From Semisulcospira habei (Eukaryota; Mollusca; Gastropoda; Semisulcospiridae), in NCBI GenBank assembly GCA_036245525.1, contig BTPG01000007.1:162188063-162252062 (forward strand): 64,000 nt of DNA, given 5' to 3'. Every line of letters starts with the position of its first letter. Positions within the stretch are counted from its first letter, which is position 1. A model generated the notes under the pieces. It saw only the letters and a list, made by a program, of their open reading frames with translations, was not told the DNA's origin and did no database searches. Positions 29,941 through 44,879 of this stretch are shown here, one piece after another. Position numbers and translations under genes: made by a program.

Positions 29941-30640
29941 ATCCACCCCTTGTTTTGGTGAAACTGACCACGCCCCCTTTTGATGAACGAACGGATGTCA
30001 GTTTAGGCAGATAATGTCGGAAATTTTTTCGGGGGGATAAAGGTGTGGGGAAGGTGGGGGATGGGGTAGAGACAGAGCTAATTTAGGGGGGAAATGGGGT
30101 GGGGGGAGGGGAGGCGAGGGACTGTGGTAGTGTGTCCGCAGTGTTGCAAGAGGGGGGAGGGGGTGGGGGGAGGGGAGGCGAGGGACTGTGGTCAGTGTGT
30201 CCGCAGTGTTGCGAGAGGGGGGGGGGGGGGACGCCGGCCGGGAGATGAAGCACGATGTGACCGTTGGCCCGGCCACCCGGTTGTGCGCGGGCCGACGGCG
30301 GCCGACCGTCGGCCCGATGGCCTTTTCCGCATTGGGTACATACCGACCTATACAGACTGCCAGTGTTTCGGACAGAGAAGAAAAGGGCCCTGAATTCCGG
30401 CAAGTGTGGCGGTACGAGTCACTGAGTTATCATCAAGCTGTCCGTGAGAGTTACTCAGTCTGCACATATCAAACCCGGCGCGATCGTATTTCTTCCCCTC
30501 TTTTTGCTCCTGCGGCTCCATGGCTGACCAAAAGCTTTTCGTATTTTTTAGTTCACGGATAGTACGGGTTGACTGAAAATCATATCCGGCTTCACTTCAT
30601 ATACGGCCATACACTATTTAGTGCGGATAACCATTTTTAC
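29941..30640. other. Upstream of ANKFY1; no gene
   Basis: It contains G-rich purine runs (30030-30230, including an 11-12 base G run), a duplicated GGGGAGGCGAGGGACTGTGG, and a GC-rich block at 30230-30330. No conserved coding frame was seen. The G-rich runs may form quadruplexes. Confidence 0.5.
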
Positions 30641-31640
30641 ACTTTATTGTTATCACTACAATACACTACAATACAATACAATACTTTATTATCCACAAGG
30701 GAGAATTTTTTGAGCAGCCGCGGTATACACAAAGAAGCAAGAATAAAAGTAATCAAATTTACACTTGCCAGTGTTCACGTCATCCCGGCGCAACACCCTT
30801 CCTCCCTCCTCCCCACATACCCTCATTGCATACATACAAACAAACAACCTAAACTCACTAGTATACATAATAAATAATAGACTAAGACTGACTAGGCTAA
30901 AATAATTACATGTCAGTGTAAAGTCATGGAGGGTATCACAACAGTATAAACTGTCGTGATAACTAAAAAAAAGTCCTATACATAAAACTAAACGCACGAA
31001 CACGCACGCACGCACACACACACACACACTCGCACGCACGCGCGCAGGCACGCACGCACACACACACAGGGCTGCAACACATGGTAAATGCAGGCAGTGA
31101 GGTCAGCTCGTCCGTCAGCCCGGTCATCAGTCATGTTTAGCAGTCTGATGGACATGGGGATATATGACGACCGACGACGAATTGTCGTCTTACAGTTAAT
31201 AGTTCTGAACCGCCGAGCTGATGGTAACAAATCATATTCACCGTGTAGAACGTGACTGTCGCTCTAAAACGATGCGACAAGCTTTCCTCACTACCTGCTT
31301 CTAGTACAGAGAAGTGAGGGTGGACTGCTGTACGCCGGCGTAAGCTTGCTACTGACTGATGTTCACTATTCTCTGCAGTTTGTTCTTGTCCTTCACGGCA
31401 CTGACGTTACCGAACCAACAGATAAAATAGAACACTGAATAAAAGACTTATAAAACATGGACAGAATGAAATTGTCAATGTTAAATTGAAGAACGCAGCT
31501 TTCTGAGGCAGTAGAGACGCTGCTGACCTTTCTTGTACGCAATGTCACAGTGACGGTCCCATTTCAGCCTGTTGTCGATCGTCGTACCGAGGTACTTATA
31601 ACGGTCCACAATCTCTACCCTCTCTCCATTGATTACCGTA
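30640..31640 (-). mobile_element. LINE 3' fragment (RT C-terminus), broken
   Basis: The minus strand encodes Y-K-Y-L-G-T-T-I-D-N-R-L-K-W near 31590, Q-Q-R-L-Y-C-L-R-K-L near 31530, and L-P-S-A-R-R-F-R-T-I-N near 31215 with S-I-R-L-L-N. The 3' end is a (TATTG)n tail at 30655-30695. Stops interrupt it. Clade is L2-like by eye. Confidence 0.7.
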
Positions 31641-31763
31641 TCAGACTGGGGTGGGGGGGGGGGGGGGGTCTTTACGGAAGTCTACGGAAGTCTATACACA
31701 AGTCCTAGGTCTTGCCTACGTTTAAACACAGGCTGTTGTTCTCTCTCTCTTAATAAAGTTTTA

Positions 31764-31785
31764 TTTCATCTCTCTCTCTCTCTCT

Positions 31786-31858
<73 letters not shown>
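31764..31858. repeat. (TC)n then (CA)n microsatellite
   Basis: About 22 bp of TC is followed by about 70 bp of CA. A G-run of 14 lies just upstream near 31651. Confidence 0.95.
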
Positions 31859-31859
<1 letters not shown>

Positions 31860-31919
31860 GGCATTAACGCATGCAGGCACATAAATAAATAAACACACAC
31901 ACACATAAGCATAAACACA

Positions 31920-33720
31920 CGTCATTTACCGAATTCAATTGTTGACTATTGAAAAGTATCGGTTTCACAATGCCTGTTTCGGAAATGGGCTCACTAACTG
32001 ATTTTTTGTTTGTTGCAGCGCTCGGAAAGTGTTACTATGACTGCCGGAAACGAAACAGAAGATAAAAAGAAATATATAAAAGGGAGCTCATGGGTGGGCT
32101 CCATCACGGATTCACAACGATATAGTTTGCGATACACGACATGAATCACAATTTAAAAACAAAAGAAAAAAACCAATATTCACGTTTCATGATGGAAAGA
32201 TACGATAAAGAAAGAAGGTCCACGACCTCTTTGACTGACAAAAAAAGTCTAACGTGGAGGGGGTTGGGGGTGGGGGGTGGGGGTTGGTTATGAGATTTCT
32301 TATTAGTTTACAGTCTGGCAACATAACTTCCACTTTTCACGATGTAAGTATGGCGTTCTCACAAATCACGAAATTCCGCTTATTTCAGCTTTCACGATTC
32401 ACGACGACCCCTTCTCAACTTTCACGGATCATGAGGATGAAATATTGCAGTCACGAATCGCGATACATGAGCAACGCCAATCACGCATCACGATTTCAGG
32501 GCATACACATCCCCCCCCCCCCCCCCCCAATATTACAGTTCCACCTTTGCTCAGTCAGAAGAGTCATGTGGATCAGAGATTTTACAACACCAACAAAAAT
32601 GCGCTAACCCGTACACGCACTAAAAAATTATTACATTCTAAAGTTCATTAAAAACAATTTCCGCACTGAAATCGAAGTACATGCCCTACTGAAGTTGATG
32701 CGAATTTTCAATTATTTCACACAAGTTCACCCGCCTGGCGTGACAAATTAAAGGTATGATCAGAGACTGCTCCTAATTCATCATGTCAGGTAAGGGTATG
32801 GAGCAGCCGCAAAGCCATGCGGCACCATTAGTCGCCTTCATCCACGCTTAAAAATGACTAACCCGGATACTCACTGTAGCAGTATTATTCACCGCAGCAG
32901 TATATTGAAATTCGCCAACATGACATGAACTCCGTTACCACGTAGAACAAAAAAAATGTACCATATACTAAAAAGTACCTTCATAAAAAAATGAGCGAAA
33001 GGGATGTTCCATGCTGCAAATTCCCGATGATGACTCACGAGTTGCTGGCACGGTTTGAACAACAATAATGATAAACCAAATGCTAGTTTAGCTGCAGTGG
33101 ACAAAACGGTCAATTTAGACAAAACGGTCAATAATAATGAAGACACGTTTAGTACAAAAGTCGTACGTGGACTTCTCACGGTAAGTTTTATTTTGCGCAC
33201 GTAGTCAAGGAAAGAGGGGACAAAAAAGAAAGGGCCGGACTAACGGGACGGCTGGGTCTGCCGTCAACTGTAATATAAACAATTCCGCGGTATGACGCGG
33301 ATGCTACCGAATTCGTGGGGCCATGTGAATTACCTCTGTGTAGAGCAATCTCCGAGCGGTTCAAGATATACCTGTATAGGGATCGGAAGGTTCCCCGCGT
33401 TGACAGGTCACGGTATACATTTAAATTGGGAAGGTCAGGCAGTGCAAGGCTCCGTGTTTTTAAAAATAATTTTTGCCTTGTTTGAAAATTTGCAGTTGGG
33501 CTGACTGTTGGAATTTGCTGGAAATTTGTGGTTAGCTGAGAGGAGACATGTTTGGTACTTTGATTCATACCATCCTGAGCTTATCCAGTGGACATTTGTG
33601 GGCCTATGTTGAGTTGCCTTTGACGTAGTGATTTGAGGGGCACGCTGATTTCAGCTGTGCTTGGGTGTGGGGTTGGTAAGGAACCAGTTTCATAGCCAAG
33701 AAATGAGACGGGTCATGTGC
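31920..33720. other. Intergenic; no gene recognised
   Basis: AT-rich sequence with two G/C homopolymer runs (near 32255-32285 and 32513-32528). A 126-codon minus-strand frame at 33188-33568 has no recognisable motif and unremarkable composition, so I do not call it a gene. Confidence 0.5.
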
Positions 33721-33747
33721 TGTTTTTTTTTTTTTTTTTTTTTTTTG
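33721..33747. repeat. Poly(T) run
   Basis: About 25 T residues, possibly the poly(A) tail of a minus-strand retroposed copy. Confidence 0.9.
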
Positions 33748-33894
33748 TATGGCAAAATGTGCAGCTGGTGGGCGATAGTGTTTTTTAGGGAATTGAACAA
33801 TTAGGGGATGACTGGGACTGACTAAGGCTAAGAGACTGGACAGTACGGAAACACCACTGTGGTCCGTGGCCGGCAGAGGCGCGTCGGCTGCCGC

Positions 33895-34157
33895 GCCGCC
33901 ATCTTGAGAGGACTATAGCTCGCCTGGCGATAGACTTAAGATAGTAGCGAAGTAGTGTTTCCGGCAACACGTTTTTCTTCATGTTTCTTCGGAAACAAAC
34001 AAAAACAGATTCTGGTTAGCGGTTTCCTACGGTGATGGCAAGACTTGCTGTTATTGCCGATAGCACGCCAGGACTTTCCTGACTGACATTGTCCTGACTT
34101 CACTACAGCGATTTCCCGATGAGCGCATGAGTCGCGTATCCTCTCAAGATGGCCGCC
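33895..34157. repeat. Inverted pair containing YY1 motifs
   Basis: GCCGCCATCTTGAGAGGAC (near 33895) and TCCTCTCAAGATGGCCGCC (near 34139) are near-complements about 240 bp apart. The left one is a perfect YY1 consensus. Confidence 0.4.
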
Positions 34158-34744
34158 ATGACTAGCATGATGACGTCAAATTTCCCGAGCCCTATACACA
34201 CTCTTTTCAGTCTGTTAATTAGTGGCAATCCCAGCGTCTGTGCAATTAACATTCCACAAAGTGTGGACACTGGGACTACCACAGCAAGAAGACAAAAAGT
34301 ACATGTATTGGTCACATCCTGCCTGATCGGCTGGAGCATCACAGATTTGCAAGTCTATTACTGTGACCTGTATGCTTGAAGAAAACAGTACAGTTTAGCA
34401 TCATTATCAACCTGTCTTGGCTGCAAAATAACGATACTAGGACTATTGGACTTTTCTATGTGCGTAAGAAGAACATCATGACTCCTAACCAATACGGGTG
34501 CCTCGTGGCAGCACAGGAAGGGTTACACGGTTACCACAGTACGGTGACTGCATGCTTACATGTTGTTGCTCGTACACTGGCTATCAAAAAAAGTGTAACT
34601 TGTATTTTCAACGTGGATTTATCATACTAATACAACATACACTCGAATTTCGCGTTTCTTTTGTTGATCAGTATATTATTTAGCATATGTGCGTGCGTAC
34701 GTGTGTGTGTGTGTGTGTGTGTGTGTAAGTACTATACACCACTT

Positions 34745-34928
34745 GAAATGAATTTGACTATGATAGTTCAAGAGTGGTGCCAGAATAGTTTGGCGCCCGA
34801 TGCGCCAAGCTATTCTGGCACCACCCTTGAAATAAAATGGTGGATCTGTCTCCTAATCTGTAATGTAGCGGCCGTCATAGGACAATAAGCAATTTTTCTA
34901 AAATCAGCCTCAAGATGTGATGGGTTAA
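34745..34928. mobile_element. Family B palindrome, copy 13
   Basis: The core is ATAGTTCAAGAGTGGTGCCA around GGCGCCCGATGCGCC. The right end is GATGGGTTAA. Confidence 0.8.
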
Positions 34929-35074
34929 AAACTAATGTTTGACCACTCCCTCCTTATTTCCAAAGAAGTATGACTGACCCTTTAAGTTCCTACCTCACTC
35001 ACTGTAGCATTCCCATACCATCTACCTAGTTTGCAACTCCCTCAGTAAAACGAACCAGTGAGATTACCAACATG

Positions 35075-35153
35075 TTAACTCTTAAACTCCCAGAACTAAA
35101 TGACTTCCATTCTATAGAATGGAAGTCATTTATTTCTGGGAGTTTAAGAGTTT
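35075..35153. repeat. 79-bp palindrome, single copy
   Basis: TTAACTCTTAAACTCCCAGA begins it and the centre is CCATTCTATAGAATGG. Stem arms are about 37 bp with two mismatches. It starts with TTAA like families A-C. Confidence 0.75.
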
Positions 35154-35242
35154 AGAACTGAAACACCTTTAGTAAGTTTCACATCATTCTAGTCTGCAAA
35201 AGCTTTTGTTGTGGCGTTTTTATCTTGATATGTCAAGGCTGT

Positions 35243-35245
<3 letters not shown>

Positions 35246-35335
<90 letters not shown>
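35246..35335. repeat. (GA)n microsatellite
   Basis: About 90 bp of perfect GA. Confidence 0.97.
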
Positions 35336-35337
<2 letters not shown>

Positions 35338-35509
35338 AATAAACAACAATCAACAATGAACCTTTATTTTACAACGGTAAAAGCATTTGGTTACAAAACA
35401 GCTTTCAAACTTGCCATTGATACAGCTAAAATACAAATTACTCACACGCATAATCACAAACACGACAACGGCCCAAAACATGTCATTAACTTTGAGCAAT
35501 TGCACACGC

Positions 35510-35541
35510 ACACACTCATACACACACACACACATACCCTA

Positions 35542-35598
<57 letters not shown>

Positions 35599-35646
35599 CA
35601 CACACGCAGGCACCTCCGCACTCACATATACACATGCACACACACA
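35510..35646. repeat. (CA)n-rich microsatellite
   Basis: An imperfect CA array with interspersed AAACAC variants. Confidence 0.95.
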
Positions 35647-35765
35647 GTTTAAACATGTCAAAAATGGACATGTGCAAGAATATTCTAATGTAACTAAAAA
35701 CACACACATGAACCCTACACGCCCGTACTCCAAAAGAAAGATAAAATGGAATTTTTTTTTTTAAA

Positions 35766-36095
35766 GGCATTTCAGCATTACTGTAGCTCAGGCGGTAACC
35801 GTCGGAGCAGGAGAGCGAAAGGAATCGCCGGGTCGTGGGTTCGAATCCCCGTCCCGGCCCCGGTAGCTGGACTCGCAATCCAGGGGAAAAAGACGGGCTT
35901 GTTAAATAGCATGTCCGTTGAGAGATCCTGGTAAATCAGAAAGTGGCACGGTTGGAGTGCGCCTGAGGTGATCAGTGTTCAGGTAGTACTCCATAGGCAA
36001 TAGATTTTACCTGTAACTCATAACCCACCCGTCAGGGCCGTCCATTATCACTTCGGTGCCGTGGACGTTAAACCCCGAACTAACCAAGCCAAATC
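35766..36095 (+). mobile_element. tRNA-headed SINE
   Basis: The head has an A-box-like TAGCTCAGGCGGTAACC and a canonical B box GGGTTCGAATCCC (35847-35859). A body of about 220 bp follows, ending GTGGACGTTAAACCCCGAAC TAACC. The spacing and the long body show this is a SINE and not a tRNA gene. Confidence 0.75.
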
Positions 36096-36290
36096 ACTAG
36101 TGTTAGCATACAGAACAACATGACATTACTTTCAAGATCAAAGGAGAAAAGAAATCCGTATTCCCAGACATTAGCCATTTCACTTAGACACGGACATTTC
36201 ATCAAAGGCTCGCACGCACGTATGCACGCACACACACGCACGCATACGTACGCACCCAAACAGACATCATGTTGACGGTAGTGAAGTATG

Positions 36291-36425
<135 letters not shown>

Positions 36426-36697
36426 AATACCGTTATTATATAGGCGCTTTTTCTCAATTTTGGGGAAATCGACTCAAAGCGCCGCGCCTGAAACCCAACA
36501 CACACACTCACGAAACAGACACGGATTTACGCCATTTAAGACAAACACAGTACAAGACAAACGAAGGGCCAGTCAGCTACTGAAGTTACAGAGATTTTTG
36601 ATCGCTTGTATTTGAAATTTGTATTGTAAAGTGGCCTGAGACCGGTACCAAAGTGGGGGGGGGGGGGGGGGTGGAAGAACCGGAGTACCCGGAGAAA

Positions 36698-36819
<122 letters not shown>

Positions 36820-36905
36820 ACTTAAAGAAACGCATAAAAGGAATGTACAGTGATACATGCCAGCATAATGAAGTCTCTCTTGGCTTGACTTCGCGAACGA
36901 AGATT

Positions 36906-37980
36906 CTATAGGGCTTGCCCACGTCGTCTGCAGGCACTTTCGTGGCTGCGGAGGCCAATCCGGGACAGGCAGGTTCGACCGCAGTGGCTGCAGGGGAAGG
37001 TCTGGTCAGGGTTCTGAGTTACGACAGCTCTGTTTTTTCTTCTGAGCCGCTTGTCCTTAAGGTTAGCTCTGCGAGAGTCCTCAAAGGAGACGGCTGCCTT
37101 GTGAATGGTGGAGCGCCAGGTGTCACGGTCCGCGGCAAGCGAAGACCACTGGTGGTGGTCGATTTGGCAGGCACTAAGTGACTTCTTGAGACCGTCTTTG
37201 TATCTCTTCTTTGGTGCCCCTCTGTCTCGGTGTCCAGTGGCGAGCTCGCCGAACAGAGTGATCTTGGGTAGGCGATGATCCTCCATCCTGGAGACGTGCC
37301 CCGCCCAGCGAAGCTGTGTCCGCAGCAGCAAAGCCTCGATGCTCACAGTTTCCGCCTGTTCAAGGACCTCGACGTTGGTGACATAGTCACTCCAGTGAAT
37401 GCCCAGGATGGTACGCAGGCAGCGCTGGTGAAAGCGTTCGAGGAGTCGTAGTTGGCTGCGGTAGAGGGCCCAGGACTCGGAACCGTACAGCAGGGTGGTG
37501 AGGACGACAGCTCTGTACACGCTGATCTTGGTGCCTTTTTTCAGCTGTTGATTGTGCCACACCCGCTTGAATAGTCGCCCGAAAGCACTGTTCGCTTTTG
37601 CCAGCCTGTTGTCCAGCTCCTTGTCCAGCTTGGCGTCTGACGTGATGATGCAGCCAAGGTAGGTAAACTGGTGTACAGACTTCAGTTCGGACTCGCCGAT
37701 GGTGATGTGGGGAGGGCGATGCTCTTCCTTGGGTGCCGGCTGATGAAGGACCTCTGTCTTTTTCAGACTAACCTCAAGTCCAAAGAGCTGGGCGGCATCT
37801 GCGAAGCAGGACGTAATGCGCTGCAAGGCTCTCTCTGTGTGTGCAACGAGGGCAGCGTCATCAGCAAAGAGCAGCTCACGAATCAGTTGGTCTAGAGTTT
37901 TCGTGTGGGCCTGCAGTCGTCTGAGGTTGAACAGGCTGCCATCGAGACGATACCTGATGTACACTAAGAAGTACCCAACG
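36906..37980 (-). pseudogene. LINE RT C-terminal part and C2H2 finger
   Basis: It resumes past the inserted repeat with L-L-F-A-D-D-A-A-L (catalytic DD), F-T-Y-L-G-C-I-I, L-L-Y-G-S-E-S-W, Q-L-R-W-A-G-H-V-S-R-M and ends with C-S-H-C-G-R-T-C-x6-L-R-S-H-x3-C. The frame itself is uninterrupted, so the insertion was recent. Confidence 0.87.
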
Positions 37981-38093
37981 GAGAAAGAAACACGCTTAGA
38001 AAAGACGGGTACAACACAATTTATTAATATTTCGGGTAAATACCCTTTGTCAAAATAGACAAACAAACAAACATAGAGATTAGCCGCTACTTA
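37965..38093 (+). mobile_element. Repeat 'K', copy 2, inside LINE RT
   Basis: It runs from TAAGAAGTACCCAACGGAG to TAGCCGCTACTTA. It interrupts RT between an acidic run and the F-A-D-D segment. Compared with copies 1 and 3 it lacks the upstream CAGACCAAAAAGGTGACTGC, so it may be truncated. Confidence 0.8.
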
Positions 38094-39142
38094 TCGTCAT
38101 CGTCGAGGTCCACTGTGGCCTGCTTCAACATCATGCTGAAGAAGATGGTGAAGAGGGTCGGTGCCAGCACGCAGCCTTGCTTCACGCCGTTGCGAATGGG
38201 GAATGGTTCTGAGAGGTCACTGTTTAGTCTGACCTGGCCTTGCTGGTCCTCGTGGAGCTGGACGATCATGTTGAGGAACTTTGGGGGACAGCCTAGTCGC
38301 TCCAGGATCTGCCACATACCTTGCCTGCTCACAGTGTCAAACGCTTTTGTTAGGTCGACAAACGTTACGTACAGCCCTTTGTTCTGCTCGCGGCACTTCT
38401 CCTGAAGCTGTCTCAGCACAAAGACCATGTCGGTGGTACTCCTGTTGGCTCTGAAGCCACACTGGCCCTCTGGGAGGTGGTCTTCAGCGATGGCAGGTAC
38501 CAGCCGATTCAGGAGCAACCTTGCGAGAATTTTCCCGGCAATGGACAGCAGGGTAATTCCACGATAATTAGAGCAGGCAGACTTCTCTCCTTTGTTCTTG
38601 TACAGGGTGATGATGACTGCATCACGGAGATCCTTTGGTAGTGTTCCTTTTTCCCAGCAGCAGAGAAAGAGGTCGTGGAGCTTGTTGTGCAGTGCTGGGC
38701 CTCCATGTTTCCAGATCTCTGGCGGGATTCCGTCAATGCCTGCTGCTTTGCCACTCTTGAGCTGGTGGATGGCTGTGAGGGTCTCTTCGACGGTGGGCGG
38801 GTCGTCCAATTCAACCTTTAGTGGAAGGTGTGGGATTTGGAGGATGACTGTTTCTTGAACAGTGCGCTCAGCGCCGAAGAGGTCCTGAAAGTATTCCGAC
38901 CAGCGGTTCAAGATGGAGGTATTATCTGTGAGGAGTGCCTGTCCATCAGCGCTTCGCAGGGGACTTTGTACCAGGTGCCTAGGGCCATACACTGCTTTCA
39001 GTGCTTCGTAGAAGCCCCTGTAGTCACCGTTGTCAGCGCAGAGCTGGGTCCTCTGTGCGAGTCTGGACCACCACTCGTTCTGGAGCTCTCTAAGCTTGAG
39101 CTGGAGACTGCTGCAGATGAGGCGGAAGGCAGACTTCTTCAC
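38087..39142 (-). pseudogene. LINE reverse transcriptase, N-terminal part
   Basis: It contains Y-R-G-I-T-L-L-S-I-A-G-K, G-F-R-A-N-R-S-T-T-D, F-V-D-L-T-K-A-F-D-T (motif A) and G-V-K-Q-G-C-V-L-A-P. The frame ends inside the inserted repeat at 38093, before the F-A-D-D box. Confidence 0.87.
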
Positions 39143-39415
39143 AGCGCAGGAAGGCTGGGCTAGGTGGGCCTGGTGGGCGGCTCTTTTTTTTTTGCTAGAA
39201 GTTCCTGGATCTCTACGTCGTTTTCGTCAAACCAGTCTTTGTTCCTCTTTCTAGCAAAGCCCAAGACTTCCACAGAAGATTTTACAATAGCAGTTTTCAG
39301 TTGTTCCCAGAGTTTTTCAGGGGAGGAGTCTGCTGGATCAACTGTATCTTTGAGCATGCGCTGTAAATCGGCCTGAAGGGCAGCTTTCTTGTCGTCACGC
39401 TGAAGGCTGGCAACA

Positions 39416-40261
39416 TCAAGCTTTTTCTTGGGGGGGGGCCCCTTTCTTGGGTTTCAGCTTGAGGCGGAGCCTGAGTTTGCAGCGAACAAGGCGGTGGTCA
39501 GTGTGGCACTCTGCGCTGGGCATCACTCTGGTGAGGAGGACGTCACTGCGGTCCCTCTGACGCACTAGGACATAGTCGATAAGGTGCCAGTGCTTGGAGC
39601 GAGGATGCATCCAGGTGGTCTTTCGACTGTCCTTTTGCTGGAAAGTAGTGTTGGTGATGACAAGTTGCTGCTCTGCACAGAGCTCCAACAGTAGGCGACC
39701 ATTGTCATTGCAGTTCCCAACGCCATGCTTGCCGAGGACTCCTTTCCAGGCTTCAGAGTCTTGGCCCACTCTGGCGTTGAAGTCGCCAAGGATGATGACT
39801 TTGTCGTCTGCAGGGGTGCTCTGTAGGAGGCTGCGCAGGTCAGAGTAGAACTTGTCTTTTTCTGCAGGCTCTGCCAGGAGGGTTGGGGAGTACACACTGA
39901 GAAGGGTGACGTATTGCTGGTGTCTCAGTGGGAGGCGCATGGACATGATGCGGTCGGAGTGACCCGTTGGTAGGTTTTCCAACTTAGTCGCAATGTGGGT
40001 CTTCACCATGAAGCCCACGCCTGAGAGCCGTCTTTCTGATGCAGGCCTGCCTGACCAGTAGAGGGTGTAGCCAGCGCCAAGTTCTTGGAGGCTGCCTTCC
40101 TCCGGGAGGCGTACTTCGCTGAGCGCGGCGATGTCGATGTTTAACCTCCGCAATTCATGGGCAATGAGGGCGGAGCGACGTTCAGGGCGTCCGCTGTCTG
40201 CTGTGTCGAGCATGGTTCGGATGTTCCAGCATGCAACGTTGAGTCCGGTCGTGGTCGTCAT
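39416..40261 (-). pseudogene. LINE apurinic-like endonuclease
   Basis: 281 codons with the catalytic order of APE-type endonucleases: V-A-C-W-N-I-R-T near residue 9, A-L-S-E-V-R-L near 45, I-I-L-G-D-F-N-A-R-V-G near 155, and the final C-H-T-D-H-R-L-V near 255. It nicks target DNA to prime reverse transcription in this class. The frame is cut off from RT after a G9-C4 homopolymer near 39427-39440, a probable slippage site. Confidence 0.85.
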
Positions 40262-41139
40262 GAGAGTGGATCCATTGTTTTTTCTTGTTTTCTGACCGCA
40301 TGGGAAGATGCCCGTTGACCGCGGCTAGCCAACTGGGTTACGAGGGGATGAGCTTTGGTTAGGCCACCTTTTCTAGGCCCCTCTCCGTGTGGAGCAAGCA
40401 GTGCTGTCCCTAGAGAAGGCTGCTTGGTCGTTCAGGGTGTGCCGAGTGACGTTGTCATCCCCAGGTCAACATCAGGCGACCAATATCCTGAACCGCCTGC
40501 ATGCAGGTTTGAGACTGCGGCTTCCAGTGACATCTTTCACCTGCCGTTTTGCCCCTTGCCCATCGCTACAGGACTTGGAAAGTTCAGTGTCATAGTCCGT
40601 GGGCGTTTCCTAAAGCCTGCGCGGTGGAGCTTTTTGGTGGAGTGCAGTGTGCGCAGTACTGGCCCCACCCTTTAAACCCTTGGTTCGTTTGCCATGGCCT
40701 AGCAAGCTGGGACGGTGGCATCGAGGTCCTCGGGTCGTAGGTTTTATATCAGACTGTCCTTGTCTTAGTCTCTGGCTCAAAAGCCTTCCCCGGAGACACG
40801 GGGGCTTTGATGTCAGGGGTTTCCTCCCTTAGCCTTTCCGCAGCCAAGCGGCCAAGCCTGCAAGGCAGCAGGGGACTCGTGGGGGCGGGGTCGTCTATGT
40901 CCCGTGCAGATGTGAACATCTGCCCACTGCCCAAGTAATGAAGTAAAGTGACTATTATTGATTAAACATACAACAGAAGTCACTGGAATTAAAAGACAGT
41001 ATTATCCGGTACGCACATAGGCCCTCGCTAACTTGTACACATGATTCAGTCATTTTGTGCATGATAAAGCGACATGCAATGATATCTGTACACATGCCAC
41101 ACACACTCATACACGTATGCACTGGCCGATACTCACACA

Positions 41140-41192
41140 CACGCATGCACATACACGCACACACGCACGAACACACACACACACACACACAC
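41140..41192. repeat. (CA)n-rich microsatellite
   Basis: CA/CG-interrupted array near 41140-41192. Confidence 0.9.
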
Positions 41193-41249
41193 GCGCGTCA
41201 GCTGAGTATGTTGACCGATCGGTTGCGCATGGGCGGGCAACCACCTGGT

Positions 41250-43860
<2,611 letters not shown>

Positions 43861-43889
43861 AAAAGGTGACTGCCAAGCGTGTAATATGC

Positions 43890-44019
43890 AAAGAAGTACC
43901 CAACGGAGAAAGAAACACGCTTAGAAAAGACGGGTACAACACAATTTATTAATATTTCGGGTAAATACCCTTTGTCAAAATAGACAAACAAACAAACAGA
44001 GAGATTAGCCGCTACTTAT
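43890..44019 (+). mobile_element. Repeat 'K', copy 3
   Basis: AAAGAAGTACCCAACGGAGA to TAGCCGCTACTTA, preceded at 43856 by CAGACCAAAAAGGTGACTGC as in copy 1. It interrupts the CR1/L2-like LINE. Confidence 0.78.
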
Positions 44020-44199
44020 TGAGTGTTGAATTTGGATAGCTTATGATCTTTAGTTTTAGTGACATGGGCATGCACAAGAGTATTAAAATCATGCACAACA
44101 GATTTAATTAAGAAGACAGTATGAATATCACACAGCTGAATCAGCTGTCTCTTCAAGATAACAAGAGTGGAGTCAAGATCGGAGATCAGAGTGGGTCCG

Positions 44200-44680
44200 T
44201 GGTCTAGATGTATTGGATTTGGGGGTGTATATTTAGCATTTTCACGGTTCCCTTGAGGGTGCCGGCTATGCCAGGAGTCGGGGGGGGGGGTGGTGGTGGG
44301 GGGTGGGAGGGGGTTGACCTCAGACTTTCTAGCGTTATGGGAGATTGTAGGATGTCTCTCATGTGCATCCGCTACTTTCGTCGAGTGCTGGCCGGCAGTC
44401 CTAGTATGTTATGGTGGTGGCGGACTAGGTATCTTTCCCCTCCCAGCCTGATTCTTGCTACTCCGCTAGATTGGTCCTTTCTCTTTCCTTTGAAAATTAT
44501 AGGTTTGCCGTCGAGCGTTCTTGTGAGCTGCCTGCCGGCGCTTACCACATTTTTGGTGGCTAAATTCTTGTTCCCACCGTCTTTGGAATGCTGGTTTGAG
44601 TGTATCCGTCCTCTCAGCAGATGAGGTGTAAGTTGAAGTAGGTCGATTCTTGGTCGAGTCCTTTCTTCGCTGCCGCCTTA
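44200..44680. other. Unassigned; G-rich run, no gene
   Basis: It contains a G/T-rich block at 44278-44310 and a 138-codon frame without recognisable motif. I see no gene. Confidence 0.4.
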
Positions 44681-44755
44681 GAGTTCCAGGGTGGTGCCAG
44701 AATAGCTTGGCGCCTATGGGCGCCAAGCTATTCTGGCACCACCCTTGAACTCGCT
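44680..44755. repeat. Family B palindrome, copy 14
   Basis: GAGTTCCAGGGTGGTGCCAG and its near-complement around GGCGCCTATGGGCGCC. Confidence 0.8.
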
Positions 44756-44879
44756 CTTTCGTTACCGTGGATCCCTATGTGGGATGGGACCAGGTGATTA
44801 TGACATTTGGGCTTTGATCTTTAAGTTCCGCTATTCTACGTGGTATGAGATAAGTATGTGCCCAGATATGAGATAGCCC

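Larger units (their letters stand above)
36820..40930 (-). mobile_element. Near-full-length APE-type LINE, broken
   Basis: In transcript order: a possible 5' region to about 40930, an endonuclease frame (39416-40261), a linker, RT (38087-39142 then 36906-37980) and a C-terminal zinc finger. A repeat 'K' copy at 37965-38093 splits the RT. The 3' end abuts a (TA)n array. One shared family with 24496-26905. Confidence 0.9.

Noticed and set aside
33188..33568. 126-codon minus-strand frame
   Set aside because: No recognisable motif, no matching splice context, ordinary length for chance in this much sequence.
35766..35860. Possible tRNA gene (A- and B-box)
   Set aside because: The sequence continues into a SINE body and does not fold as a full cloverleaf with an acceptor stem by eye.
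44208..44624. 138-codon plus-strand frame with Gly run
   Set aside because: It includes a G-rich low-complexity stretch and no domain.
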